In this document: one piece after another, positions 52,201-59,806 of the stretch
Layout: the number at the start of each line of letters is the position of its first letter
How positions within the stretch are numbered: the first letter of the stretch is position 1
NCBI GenBank assembly: GCA_964517795.1
Contig: CAZFDE010000010.1
Span: 1-59,806, forward strand
Direction of reading: 5' to 3'
Origin: CAZFDE01 sp964517795
GTDB taxonomy: Bacteria; Planctomycetota; Phycisphaerae; Sedimentisphaerales; Anaerobacaceae
DNA: 59,806 nt
The notes under the pieces: model-generated
Told to the model about the DNA's origin: nothing
What the model saw: only the letters and a program-made list of their open reading frames with translations
The model's database searches: none
Made by a program: the position numbers and the translations under genes

Positions 52201-55145
52201 TTGACATTAACCGTTGCAGTGCCTAACAGATTCTGGATGTAAACCGGTGCATTCGTGGTTCGTGAAGGCCATCCGCTCCACCACATATACACTTCGAAAT
52301 TAGCCGATTGCGGAGGCGTAAATCGCCACGTATAGGTGGTTCCATTTCGGCTCCATAATGCATCGTCGCCATAGGGTAGCGATCCGCCAGAAATTTGCCA
52401 TGTTCCGGTCGATGTTGTTTGAGGGTCGTCGTTGTCAATAATGATATCGGATACGGCCGGCTCGGTGACGCTGATGTAACCGGCTTTGGTTTGTGAATCG
52501 GAACCTGCCGGTCCTGAAACACTTAACTGTACCGAATACAATCCGGCAGCGGTGTAGGTATATGCCGGATTTTGTTCATTGGAATCGATCGCACCGTCGT
52601 TATCGAAGTCCCATTGCCACTGATTGATGGGACCTGATGAGGCATCGGTAAATGAAACATCCAGTGGTGCATCCCCTGTCAATGGGGTGCCGGTAAATTC
52701 GGCTGTTGCCTGCCACGCAGTCAACCACGGATCGAAATCGACCTGATCGCTGACGGGATTGCCGCCGCCGGTCGGATTCAGTGTGGGATGGTTGGGGCCG
52801 TTTGGATCCCCCCACCAGTTGTTTTCTGCCATAATCACTGGAGAGTTTTCGTTATTGATACCGTAGGTGACGTTGTCTGATATTTCATTAAATGTGGCGG
52901 TAATGTTCGCGCCGTATCGAGCCAGAATACCTACATCATTGCTTTTGATTTTGTTCAGCTCAAGTACAGTTGTAATTGATGAATTGGCATCCGTACTGGT
53001 TCCAACACTGATACCGTATTGAACATGACGAATATCATTGTTGGCAATCTCAATATCATCAAAGCTTTCACCACCGGTTAAATCGATCAGGCGAATACCA
53101 TAAATCCCCTGATTGACATCATTATCGATAATATTTCCAAAGACTTCGACACTGCCGGACTCGATACTGATACCGCTGTAAAGATATCCATAAAATTCAT
53201 TGTCCTGGATAGTAACCACGCCGTTGCCGTCAAACGGATTGACATAAATCCCTTCACCCATCCCGTCTGTATCGCAGAAAAATGTATTGCCCGAGATAAG
53301 CAGCCCGCTGACATCGGCGTATTTGCCAGTCTGAATACCGGTATTTTCGTGGCCGGTATAGATCCGGTTGTTGAGCAGTTGAACATCAGTCACCGGCGGC
53401 TGGTTCAAATCACTGATCACGATCCCGTTGCCGCTTCGAAGATCGTTATCCCCATTGAAGTCGAATTTGATATCCTGGATAACCGTTCCACTGGCTTTGA
53501 TCTGCACATCATAAGTACCCGGTATCGGGGTGTCCAACGGTTGCACCGTTGTCAAACCGCTTGCGTCGCCAATAAGCGTGACTTGTGAATTGATGACCAA
53601 TCGCTCGTTATATGTAGCACCCGAAACATGTATTGTATCGCCGTCTGCTGCGGTGGATAAAGCCTGTTCAATCGTGTTAAATGCATCCACCCAACTGCGT
53701 CCGTCACCGGGGCTGACATTAGCGGCATCGACATACCAGATCGCCGGCTCAACCGTAATATAATCGGTTTTGATCAGCGTTTCACTGCCCTGATCATCGG
53801 TGATGGTCAAACTGACGGTATAGGTGCCCGACTGAGTGTACGTATATGTGGGGTTTTGTTCATTGGAATCGATGATATCGTCACCATCGAAATCCCATGC
53901 CCATTCGATTATATCGCCGGCAGAGTCGTCCGTGAACTGAACCAGCAACGGGTATTGCCCGGAAAGGGGGATTGCGGAAAATTCTGCCGCCAGTGACGGC
54001 TCGGCCAGAACAAACCGAACCGCATCGGCGCAATAACTCGTCGGATAGGCATTCGGCGCATATAATGTAACGGAACCTTCTGTTTCAAAATAGTGCTTGC
54101 CGATATGATTCCATTGTCCGCCGTTCACCTGCTGATTAATATAAAGCGTATTGCTGTCCAAGGTGTGCGCAATGGTTACCGGGGCATTCGTACTTCGCGA
54201 CGACCATTCGGTCCACCACATATACACATCGTATTCGCCCGGCTGCGGAGCGGTGAATTCCCAGGTAAAGGTCGAACCACTTCGACTCCAGACAGAGTCG
54301 GGGCCATACGGATCCGGGCCGCCGGAAACAGCCCAGGTGCCGCTTGAGGATGTATCCGCGTCTCGGTTGTCAATGATGATTTCTGTGGGAATAGTTCCGA
54401 TCACGAGGGTTTGTTCGGCTGCTTTTGACCAAATGCCATCACTGTCCTGAACAGAATAAGTAATCGTATGCGTGCCTTCCGACAAGGTTGAAATCGTAAA
54501 CGATTCACTGGTGCCGATTTCACCATCGATATCCGAAGTCCAAAGATGCGCCTGTATCGGGCCTTCATCATCTGTGGCCTGACCGATGAATTCGACTTCA
54601 ACCCCCGGTTCGGCTGGATTCGGAGAAACTGAATTGATTTCTGCTATAGGGGGATTGTTTTCGTTTACCAGTTCAAACCATACCGCATCGGCACAGGTAC
54701 TGCTCGGATATGGTTGTGAAACAATCGTCACATCGTGATTTTCGCCGGACACAAAATAATATTGACCCAGTAGATTCCATTGGCCGGCATTATTTTGCTG
54801 ATTAATATTAACCTGATCGGTTCCATCCCAATGCGTGATATAGACCGGAATATCTGAACTTCGGCTGGGCCAACCGCTCCACCACATATAGACATTATAT
54901 GTTCCCGAAGCGGTGCTGCCGAATGACCATGTGTATGTATCGCCGTTACGAGCCCAGAGACTATCGCTGCCATAGGGATCGGAACCTCCGGAGATTCCCC
55001 ATGTACCGGTAGAACTGGTTCCTGTATCGCCGTTATCAATGATGATATCTGCAAAACTAAACGCACATAACAGGAGGATGGTCAATAAAGAAAGTACCGT
55101 TGACGAATAGCCGTTAGGCCGGTTGAGAATGGATTGCCGTTTCAT
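49227..55145 (-). CDS. 1972-residue secreted golvesin/PKD/beta-helix protein
   Basis: A signal peptide (about 1-33) is followed by golvesin/Xly-type beta-sandwiches at about 34-165, 255-385 and 920-1050, each ending in CADAV. An Ig-like domain, a PKD domain (about 390-468), a right-handed beta-helix (about 470-825), a second PKD and another Ig-like domain also occur. The middle part (about 1148-1400) is unassigned and has HVLVFAHSNYGLGPCFA. A fourth golvesin domain is split by a LamG-like insert (about 1437-1659). Two more PKD domains and a 110-residue C-terminal segment end it. Matrix binding or scaffolding is inferred. It has its own promoter and sits between the pyruvyl transferase and GNAT genes. 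It lacks a PEP-CTERM signal. Confidence 0.85.
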   Translation of the reverse strand: MKRQSILNRPNGYSSTVLSLLTILLLCAFSFADIIIDNGDTGTSSTGTWGISGGSDPYGSDSLWARNGDTYTWSFGSTASGTYNVYMWWSGWPSRSSDIPVYITHWDGTDQVNINQQNNAGQWNLLGQYYFVSGENHDVTIVSQPYPSSTCADAVWFELVNENNPPIAEINSVSPNPAEPGVEVEFIGQATDDEGPIQAHLWTSDIDGEIGTSESFTISTLSEGTHTITYSVQDSDGIWSKAAEQTLVIGTIPTEIIIDNRDADTSSSGTWAVSGGPDPYGPDSVWSRSGSTFTWEFTAPQPGEYDVYMWWTEWSSRSTNAPVTIAHTLDSNTLYINQQVNGGQWNHIGKHYFETEGSVTLYAPNAYPTSYCADAVRFVLAEPSLAAEFSAIPLSGQYPLLVQFTDDSAGDIIEWAWDFDGDDIIDSNEQNPTYTYTQSGTYTVSLTITDDQGSETLIKTDYITVEPAIWYVDAANVSPGDGRSWVDAFNTIEQALSTAADGDTIHVSGATYNERLVINSQVTLIGDASGLTTVQPLDTPIPGTYDVQIKASGTVIQDIKFDFNGDNDLRSGNGIVISDLNQPPVTDVQLLNNRIYTGHENTGIQTGKYADVSGLLISGNTFFCDTDGMGEGIYVNPFDGNGVVTIQDNEFYGYLYSGISIESGSVEVFGNIIDNDVNQGIYGIRLIDLTGGESFDDIEIANNDIRHVQYGISVGTSTDANSSITTVLELNKIKSNDVGILARYGANITATFNEISDNVTYGINNENSPVIMAENNWWGDPNGPNHPTLNPTGGGNPVSDQVDFDPWLTAWQATAEFTGTPLTGDAPLDVSFTDASSGPINQWQWDFDNDGAIDSNEQNPAYTYTAAGLYSVQLSVSGPAGSDSQTKAGYISVTEPAVSDIIIDNDDPQTTSTGTWQISGGSLPYGDDALWSRNGTTYTWRFTPPQSANFEVYMWWSGWPSRTTNAPVYIQNLLGTATVNVNQQQNAGQWNSLGIYSFEEGQTYNVTIVSQNNPTSTCADAVKFIHRPNAAIPPVASIDSIDPNPVLLGETVTFAGHGVDISGEIVAYQWRSSIDGPLSDANTFSTNSLSEGQHTIYLAVQNGQGIWSSEVSQTLDVWPGGADTEHIFICYAYGPFDQRGSLMSYLDDIGAYWDGDVQIYNSALLHKTFIIHHVEDIAGMIQGLKTPGAHVLVFAHSNYGLGPCFATLAESNAQLIDDLYYIDDERILNISTENVHVSVSGMRTGQAYPNWWPIYQDGNSGIAPYTLDDPNNPAPYNYYITYQLPGDDNYYYVDTPRNNPVERFWGSGVTPWYSQSGAEPDPRNPNHYKYFATNYNPWEPSFKSGGSWSGSQGIEGYFKENYLLSPIGDGSNYAKWMFSVPKEGIYKVLAWWTSSANRPTDAPYTVHHADGNDTVYMNQQTNGGHWNELGEFRFESIQDWFESRYDDPLLVTLNTEDIGGNATKKAHFKESKAGNAYLSQDFDAPQDGVFTLEWDIYIDTILNDSSRDRGGMMLIGTDLGDGPNRGSGPFAYMAMWCPGGGTGAPSTMTLIAREAGDSFSYSTQWLPIASGLAFDTWHHITVECNVPAGTYNVSVNGSPAVNNINAYVANPFLTHISFAQFNDGPGTFAVDNVTSPTPGLVVDSDFEASINTMDLRKNDAIQYNVTLTNDADFGSIVADAIRIAHVNNPAELIQANFMALPRSGSVPLEVSFYNQSTGDFTNRRWEFGDGIINETRDQVDYTYTQSGIYDVSLTVSGPAGESSVTKTGYIRAGYGEGLKAEFYAYNTTGATPLEVSFRDYSTGDYVSRLWEFGDGATSTSSRPSHIYFEPGYYTVSLTVTDADGNSDTETKENFVAGLVYGNNIDNVDYPKRHFGSKTIVKCKEQELPFEEMKYDRLFYYSCNSGNYYLDVYKRGVVFYTLNLSNMSAGQAFKIYLQAYFNGQSNQEIWETLQNKEAIFDYFDFSKPLDDQW

Positions 55146-55268
55146 ACCCGTTTTCCTTAATTAAAAAGAAGTTCCTAATCTGGTTTTACCCCAATACGTT
55201 TAAGAGGGGATAAGCGCTTTCTTCTCCTCTTTCCCAAGACTGCTGTTTCTCCAAAAATATTAACGTAT

Positions 55269-55297
55269 ATTTTAACAAATCCATCTATTTGAGTCAA
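55269..55297 (-). promoter_or_regulatory. Sigma-70-type promoter for the golvesin/PKD gene
   Basis: On the minus strand TTGACT and TAAAAT are separated by 17 bp, giving a leader of about 120 nt before the ATG at 55145. It is the clearest promoter inside the locus. Confidence 0.6.
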
Positions 55298-55317
55298 GCT
55301 TTTTCCGGTTTAAGTCC

Positions 55318-56691
55318 TTATTTTTCCATGACTTCAGCCAATTCCTGTCTTTTATGCGAAGATGCGGTATTCCCTAACTGATTATTAATCAACACATTAA
55401 ATTCGGCCTCTATTTTTTCCTGAGCCAAAGGTAATTGCAAGTTTAATTTTTTTGCCATTTCATTTCGATGCGTAAATGCCTTATTCAGCATAAGCAAAAG
55501 TACATCTTCGGTCAATTTTCGAGCATCCGCAACAAATTCTGACATGGAAATACGCTCAAAAACGCCGTAAAACTTTTGGCTGTAAGCGATTGCGACCGTT
55601 GGGATTCCCTGCGATAAAGCGGCAATACAGGAATGCATTCGCGAGCCGATAAAAAAATCGCATTGCCCAATCAAATATTTCACGGATTGATGTCCATATG
55701 GCTCTTTTGTAAAGAATAATCGCTTTTTAAGGTCTGGGTCGATCTGCTGACAAATCGCCTCACAGGCCATGACATCACTTTCGACCTCATATCCCTTTGG
55801 CGGATAGACGTGAGGAACCAGCACAACGTTGACCTTGGGCTTTTTCAGAAAATGCTCAACCATGTTTTTGGCGAATTGGGCATAATCAATTTTTAAGCCG
55901 AACATATTATTTTGATCATAGCCGCCATGAAAAAGCAGGCCGCTGATATTGATCCCAACCAGAATATCATCCGGCTGCTTATGGATCGATTGCAGGAATG
56001 CGTCAATTTTTTCGGTTCTTTGAGGATCCATACAAAAAGCAACATCATATAGAAGCCTAATTGTTGAGGCATCATACTTCGTGCCCAGCAATTGACGAAG
56101 TTCCTCCAATCCCTGTGTATCGCGGGAGTAAACGTTTATTGCGTGTTGTACAATAAATCGGGCCAAAATCCGGGTTCGCCGTTTCTTGAACGGGCCGTAA
56201 GTCTGAGGCAGCAGGATCAATGGTTTGCCCAGAAATAAGACCAGCCATTTCAAAAGAAAGCCCATGAAAAAGCGGCGAAATCCGTATATGTCGCTGAAAC
56301 TGTCCCCTCCGGTAATATCCATAGCCATGCGGCTGGACAGGACCTGTTCAAGCTGAGGATGACGTGTGTAACAGCGTTGACGAAATGACTGCAGCGGCAG
56401 GACCTTCAATAGAAGTCCATACAGTACCCAAAAAGCAAAATGGTTGGCGGTGAATACATTTTTACAAAATCGCACCGGGATATGCTCGATGGTGATTACC
56501 CGATGATCGACCTCATGTTGTGTTTGCTTGGATTCCCGGCTGGTCCCCAGGAAAATGATTTTTGCATCCGGTTGATGTTTAATGATTTGCCGGATCGTAC
56601 CCTGGGCCAGGGCACTCACTCCGAGATTGCCGGTCTCAAAGGATGCACCGAGCAGCAGAATTTTTGAATTTTCACATGAAGACTGTTTCAT
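55318..56691 (-). CDS. Polysaccharide pyruvyl transferase (CsaB/WcaK-like)
   Basis: The 457-residue protein shows the family landmarks LLLGASFETGNLGVSALAQGTI at the N-terminus, MAMDITGGDSFSDIYGF, ILLPQTYGPFKKRRTR, YSRDTQGLEELRQLLG and FFIGSRMHSCIAALSQGIPTVAIAYSQKF. Such enzymes transfer pyruvate from phosphoenolpyruvate to a sugar to form a ketal. It overlaps the flippase gene by four bases and is separated from the golvesin gene by 172 bp with a promoter. Confidence 0.92.
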   Translation of the reverse strand: MKQSSCENSKILLLGASFETGNLGVSALAQGTIRQIIKHQPDAKIIFLGTSRESKQTQHEVDHRVITIEHIPVRFCKNVFTANHFAFWVLYGLLLKVLPLQSFRQRCYTRHPQLEQVLSSRMAMDITGGDSFSDIYGFRRFFMGFLLKWLVLFLGKPLILLPQTYGPFKKRRTRILARFIVQHAINVYSRDTQGLEELRQLLGTKYDASTIRLLYDVAFCMDPQRTEKIDAFLQSIHKQPDDILVGINISGLLFHGGYDQNNMFGLKIDYAQFAKNMVEHFLKKPKVNVVLVPHVYPPKGYEVESDVMACEAICQQIDPDLKKRLFFTKEPYGHQSVKYLIGQCDFFIGSRMHSCIAALSQGIPTVAIAYSQKFYGVFERISMSEFVADARKLTEDVLLLMLNKAFTHRNEMAKKLNLQLPLAQEKIEAEFNVLINNQLGNTASSHKRQELAEVMEK

Positions 56692-58271
56692 GAAACCTGT
56701 TCGGATTCAGTTGGGTTCATGGAATTGTTAGGGGCTTTAAAACAAAAGGATTCGATCTTTCTAAACATCAGCATACAGACCAAAAATCCAATCCCGCTGA
56801 TTACCAAGCCGCCCAATAGCGGCAGCAGGGCCAGCCGATGTTCGAATTGTTTCAGGATAAGTATCCCGATGCCCGGTACAATAGCCAACGCGAGCCCGGG
56901 CATCCACGAAATGACATAATGGCGAATATTCAAACCGATCGCCCGTTTGAGCATAAATAACTGCAAGGTCAATGCAACCAGATTGGCGCAGGCAAGCAAT
57001 CCGGCCATTCCAACCGTTCCAAAATGCAGGGCGGCCGGGTACATCAAACTGACCAGCAGGATTGTTCGAACCGCGACAAATAACCGATGTTTATGGGGTT
57101 GACCAAGTCCGAAAAAGATCCGCCCCAGCGGAAATGCCTGCAGCAGGATAAAATAGTAAACACACTGCAGGGCAAAAGCGTCGCTCACCTGGGCATATTC
57201 GGGCGTATAGACATAAGTCAAAATGGTGCTGCCGCAGAGTGCAGCCACCATAACCAGCGGGGCGGTCAGTAACGATATGGATTTACTGATACGCAGCAAA
57301 GCTTTGCATAATGCGGCCTTATCATCCTGTTTTTCTGAAAAGGCCGGCAGCAATAACGGTCCGAATGTCCGCTCGATCAGCTCTCTGGGCAGACGGGCTA
57401 AGGCCAGCGCCAATCCGTACATGCCCAGTACGCCGACATCAATTGTTTTGCCGCCGATCAGAACATCGATGTTAAAAGCAAAATATGTCAGGATCGGAAG
57501 CCCCCACATCCCGCGGGCAAATCGTGCCAGTTCGCCAAAACTGTCCCGGTCGAACCGTAAACGCGGCAGAAAAGGACACATGACAAATGAAAACACGAAA
57601 GCGAATATACTGGTGGAAAGCGTGCCAAAGATAAATGCACGCACGTTTCGAAGATAAAAAGCCAGGATAATCGTCAACGCAGTCCCGAGGATCGTACTGC
57701 CCTGGAAAAGGATCGTACGTTTAAGAAACTTAAAATTACGGGTCAATAAATGGGCACGCGGGCTGATCAATCCGTTGAACAGAATAGTTAAAAAGGTAAG
57801 TCGCACAAAAAGCATCAGTTGTGCCTTGCTGTACATCTCGAGCAATTCCGGTTTGTCGAAAAGGAAAAACCGGCACATAATCGGAGTGGCAAACCAGGCA
57901 ATAAGGTACAGCGCGACCGCACGCACGGCCTGAAACCACCAGGCCATATTCAGATAAGTTTGGGTATCGCCTTTTTTATTCTGAATGACGGACTGTTTGA
58001 TGCCCATCTCCGCCATCATCTCGAAAAATGCGGTAATACTGAGCAGCAGAACCATCAGGCCCATTTCCTTGTCAAAAAGCAGCTTGGCCAATATGGCTTT
58101 ACTGGCGAAAGAAACAGCTTTTGACAGGATGCCGGCGATTCCCAGAACCACGCTGTTGCGGGCACAACGCGCGGTAAGGTTTTCACCTTTGAGCCATTGA
58201 AGATGCTGATTAATTTTGTCTTTGACCATAAATTGTTTTGTCTGCTTAGACTCCGTGCCCTTCGGTTGCAT
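56688..58271 (-). CDS. Polysaccharide flippase (Wzx/MviN-like)
   Basis: The 527-residue integral membrane protein has about 14 predicted helices and the MATE/MOP-type pattern AVSFASKAILAKLLFDKEMGL at the N-terminus and a short hydrophilic C-terminus. It flips lipid-linked repeat units to the periplasm. The start is ATG 58271; GTG at 58274 is one codon upstream. It lies 47 bp after the EpsI gene. Confidence 0.92.
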   Translation of the reverse strand: MQPKGTESKQTKQFMVKDKINQHLQWLKGENLTARCARNSVVLGIAGILSKAVSFASKAILAKLLFDKEMGLMVLLLSITAFFEMMAEMGIKQSVIQNKKGDTQTYLNMAWWFQAVRAVALYLIAWFATPIMCRFFLFDKPELLEMYSKAQLMLFVRLTFLTILFNGLISPRAHLLTRNFKFLKRTILFQGSTILGTALTIILAFYLRNVRAFIFGTLSTSIFAFVFSFVMCPFLPRLRFDRDSFGELARFARGMWGLPILTYFAFNIDVLIGGKTIDVGVLGMYGLALALARLPRELIERTFGPLLLPAFSEKQDDKAALCKALLRISKSISLLTAPLVMVAALCGSTILTYVYTPEYAQVSDAFALQCVYYFILLQAFPLGRIFFGLGQPHKHRLFVAVRTILLVSLMYPAALHFGTVGMAGLLACANLVALTLQLFMLKRAIGLNIRHYVISWMPGLALAIVPGIGILILKQFEHRLALLPLLGGLVISGIGFLVCMLMFRKIESFCFKAPNNSMNPTESEQVS

Positions 58272-58318
58272 CACACATTCGATGAACCGCTGTGTGCAAT
58301 TGTTTTTTTAAACGTTTT

Positions 58319-59080
58319 TCAATTATTGACGTGACAAGGATCAGCGACAATAATGTATTTTTCAGCTTGAATCCGATTCTCCCGATCGGGGAAGAAATCC
58401 AGGATCGTTTGGGTCATATCCTCTACGGCGGCCAAGATTGCTTGGCGGGTAATGCTGCTGATCTGGATTTGTGCGACATAGCGAGCCGGATTTCCCGCAA
58501 TATTCGGCGTTCGCCAGCTTAATCCGCTGAATACACTTTGATCATCCGTGATTTGACCGTTGACAATATAAAAATTAAGGACAAAAAGCCGGGTCGTCCG
58601 ATCCTCGGGAAGATGAAATTCATGCAACAGACAGGGAATTTCACCCGCATTGGTTTGGCATTGAATGGATTCCGTCTGATCGTGTATCCATCCGCCGCCG
58701 GTATAACAGACCTGCGGGCGGTGTCCGAGCATGGTTCGCGGCCGGGCGGTGTAGGCGATATACAGGTTCACCTGCTGCTGATCCGCCTGATTGGTATAAA
58801 CCCGGTTCAGTGAATCATCATTTTGAGCGATACGCTGAATATTTCGAGGGATCGGTACATCTGTACCTCGCCAGTTCTTCAGTATCGGGGGAAAGTGGCG
58901 CAAAGGGACCGATAACTCAATGCTCGTTTCGCTGATAATTTTTAATTTTGCGGCGGCAAACCGGTAAAAAAGACCGGTTGCAACGATAGCAACAACTGCG
59001 ATCAGCCAGGCTGTGCCAAAATGCATCTTTCCGCGAAAACGATTTTTGAAAAATATTTTTTGACTAAAAAAACGTCCCAT
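58319..59080 (-). CDS. epsI: Exosortase-associated protein EpsI
   Basis: The 253-residue protein has one N-terminal membrane helix (AWLIAVVAIVATGLFYRFAAA, about 24-44) and an EpsI domain with RHFPPILKNWRG (61-72), YIAYTARPRTMLGHRPQVCY (about 107-126) and the GGGW end at 128-131. EpsI is always partnered with exosortases and is thought to support the processing step, but its exact job is not known. It is the first gene of the locus, 27 kb from the exosortase itself. A TTGTTA-17-TACAGT pair near 59120-59155 on the minus strand could be its promoter, with low confidence. Confidence 0.85.
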   Translation of the reverse strand: MGRFFSQKIFFKNRFRGKMHFGTAWLIAVVAIVATGLFYRFAAAKLKIISETSIELSVPLRHFPPILKNWRGTDVPIPRNIQRIAQNDDSLNRVYTNQADQQQVNLYIAYTARPRTMLGHRPQVCYTGGGWIHDQTESIQCQTNAGEIPCLLHEFHLPEDRTTRLFVLNFYIVNGQITDDQSVFSGLSWRTPNIAGNPARYVAQIQISSITRQAILAAVEDMTQTILDFFPDRENRIQAEKYIIVADPCHVNN

Positions 59081-59622
59081 AAAACCGCCGTATTTGATTG
59101 GCCATTTAAGTAGCTCAAACGCGGGCTACTGTAGACTCCAAAATATAGTTTAACAAAGAAATACTCCACACATCATACTCGTCACATATATCCTGCCCCT
59201 TCGGGATTGTTTTCGACAATCCGTTTCGTGCTGGTACATTCTCCATCCCTGAAAGAAACACATATCATATGTCTCTTGAGCCGTATTTGTCAATCTATTA
59301 ATCATAGGTCAAGCGATTCCCGTCTTTAAAAATATGAAACATCCTGACGCCCGATAAAATCCTGTCTATTTGATATTTCTGTCTTTTTTTTCCCGATTTC
59401 TGAATTATCTGGCATTCATCGTACGGTATATTATTTATCGTCCAAAACAGAACCTTGATTTTCAGTTTTTTAAGGCGGAGATTCATTAAGTCGATTGGAT
59501 AAATAGCCCTTTCGATGCCGGACATGGCTGGTTATGGTTGGGGCTTTTATTTTTTGATTTATTTTTTATGATTTAGTTAGGTCTCGGTATCTTTAAAAAA
59601 ACCGTGAGGGGGGTTATGGATT
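59081..59622. other. Divergent intergenic region
   Basis: The region separates EpsI (leftward) from a secreted protein gene (rightward). It includes a 7-bp stem GGATTGT/ACAATCC at 59204-59222, a palindrome at 59260, and a 75-codon basic ORF on the minus strand (59298-59525) that I do not recognise and do not call. Confidence 0.5.
59260..59272. promoter_or_regulatory. Possible operator palindrome
   Basis: ACATAT-C-ATATGT is a perfect 13-bp palindrome in the divergent spacer. It could be a dimer binding site for a regulator; no such regulator is known from the window. Confidence 0.25.
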
Positions 59623-59806
59623 ATGCTTATGGAAGAAAAATTCGTTCAATTCCAAAGCGAAGACAGAAGGAATGTAAAACTAAATGGTTGGATTGTTATT
59701 GCTGTGATCCTGGCGATCATGGTGTTCATACAGCCCCGTTTGGTTCTTGGGGCGACGTATTATCTCGATGCTGCTAACGGCAGCGACAGTTCCGGCGACG
59801 GCAGCA
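59623..59806 (+). CDS. Secreted beta-helix protein, N-terminal part (cut by window)
   Basis: From ATG 59623 (GAGGGGGG ends nine bases upstream; ATG 59629 is an alternative) the frame stays open to the edge. A signal helix (WIVIAVILAIMVFIQPRLVL) is followed by GATYYLDAANGSDSSGDGS. That motif is a common opening of parallel beta-helix, pectate-lyase-like proteins (YYVDxxNGSDxxDG). The function cannot be read from 61 residues. Confidence 0.7.
   Translation, partial: MLMEEKFVQFQSEDRRNVKLNGWIVIAVILAIMVFIQPRLVLGATYYLDAANGSDSSGDGS

Noticed and set aside
59298..59525. 75-codon basic ORF on the minus strand
   Set aside because: No ribosome site, no family resemblance, and AT-rich intergenic composition. 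It may be a small gene but I cannot support it.

Overview
The window looks like a chromosomal segment of a planctomycete, most likely class Phycisphaerae near the Sedimentisphaerales. That placement is inferred from the mix of very large secreted beta-rich proteins, LamG and dockerin-like EF-hand segments, prepilin-like proteins starting RKRGFTLIELLVV, PEP-CTERM proteins and an exosortase locus. No rRNA, tRNA or CRISPR array was found.

Region 1 (1-16.7 kb) holds secreted and surface proteins: a left-truncated LamG protein, a Tat-exported metallophosphoesterase, two TIM-barrel-like proteins of glycoside hydrolase type, a prepilin-like protein, a 1174-residue autotransporter-like repeat protein, and two nearly identical PEP-CTERM proteins (13407-14732 and 15333-16658) that share a perfect 1.24-kb repeat and the same terminator. 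Several of these reuse one domain kit: an N-terminal W..GD..W....NW motif, NGG beta-repeats, an FN3-like domain with VY(F/L/I)G and YYWR(I/V)D motifs, EF-hand-like dockerin halves and LamG.

Region 2 (16.8-21.3 kb, minus strand) is a housekeeping cluster: rnpA, a small MerR-type regulator, a MlaD/MCE protein, a DUF3568-type lipoprotein and priA.

Region 3 (21.6-59.1 kb, minus strand) is a 37-kb exopolysaccharide/exosortase locus of 22 tightly packed genes, broken by one insertion sequence. In transcription order: EpsI, flippase, pyruvyl transferase, a 1972-residue golvesin/PKD/beta-helix protein with its own promoter, GNAT, FrhB-type iron-sulfur protein, Wzy-like polymerase, FemAB/GNAT-type transferase, polysaccharide deacetylase, GT2, four tandem sugar-transfer-associated ATP-grasp paralogues, an N5-(carboxyethyl)ornithine-synthase-like dehydrogenase, the IS, a CapK/PaaK-type adenylating enzyme, a GT4-like transferase, a CapA-like protein, a PssD/PssE (Alg14/Alg13-like) pair, the exosortase, a Wzc-like chain-length kinase, the initiating sugar transferase and a giant TPR protein.

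The most unusual points are these. The exosortase and the initiating sugar transferase each carry a related, degenerate nucleotidyltransferase plus left-handed-beta-helix module at the N-terminus. An opine-type dehydrogenase sits directly after four ATP-grasp paralogues, suggesting a polysaccharide decorated with a carboxyethyl amino acid. Two secreted proteins contain a whole domain nested inside another beta-sandwich domain. Together the locus would build and export a modified polysaccharide while the exosortase processes PEP-CTERM proteins such as the pair encoded about 14 kb away. The right edge cuts into a divergently transcribed secreted protein.
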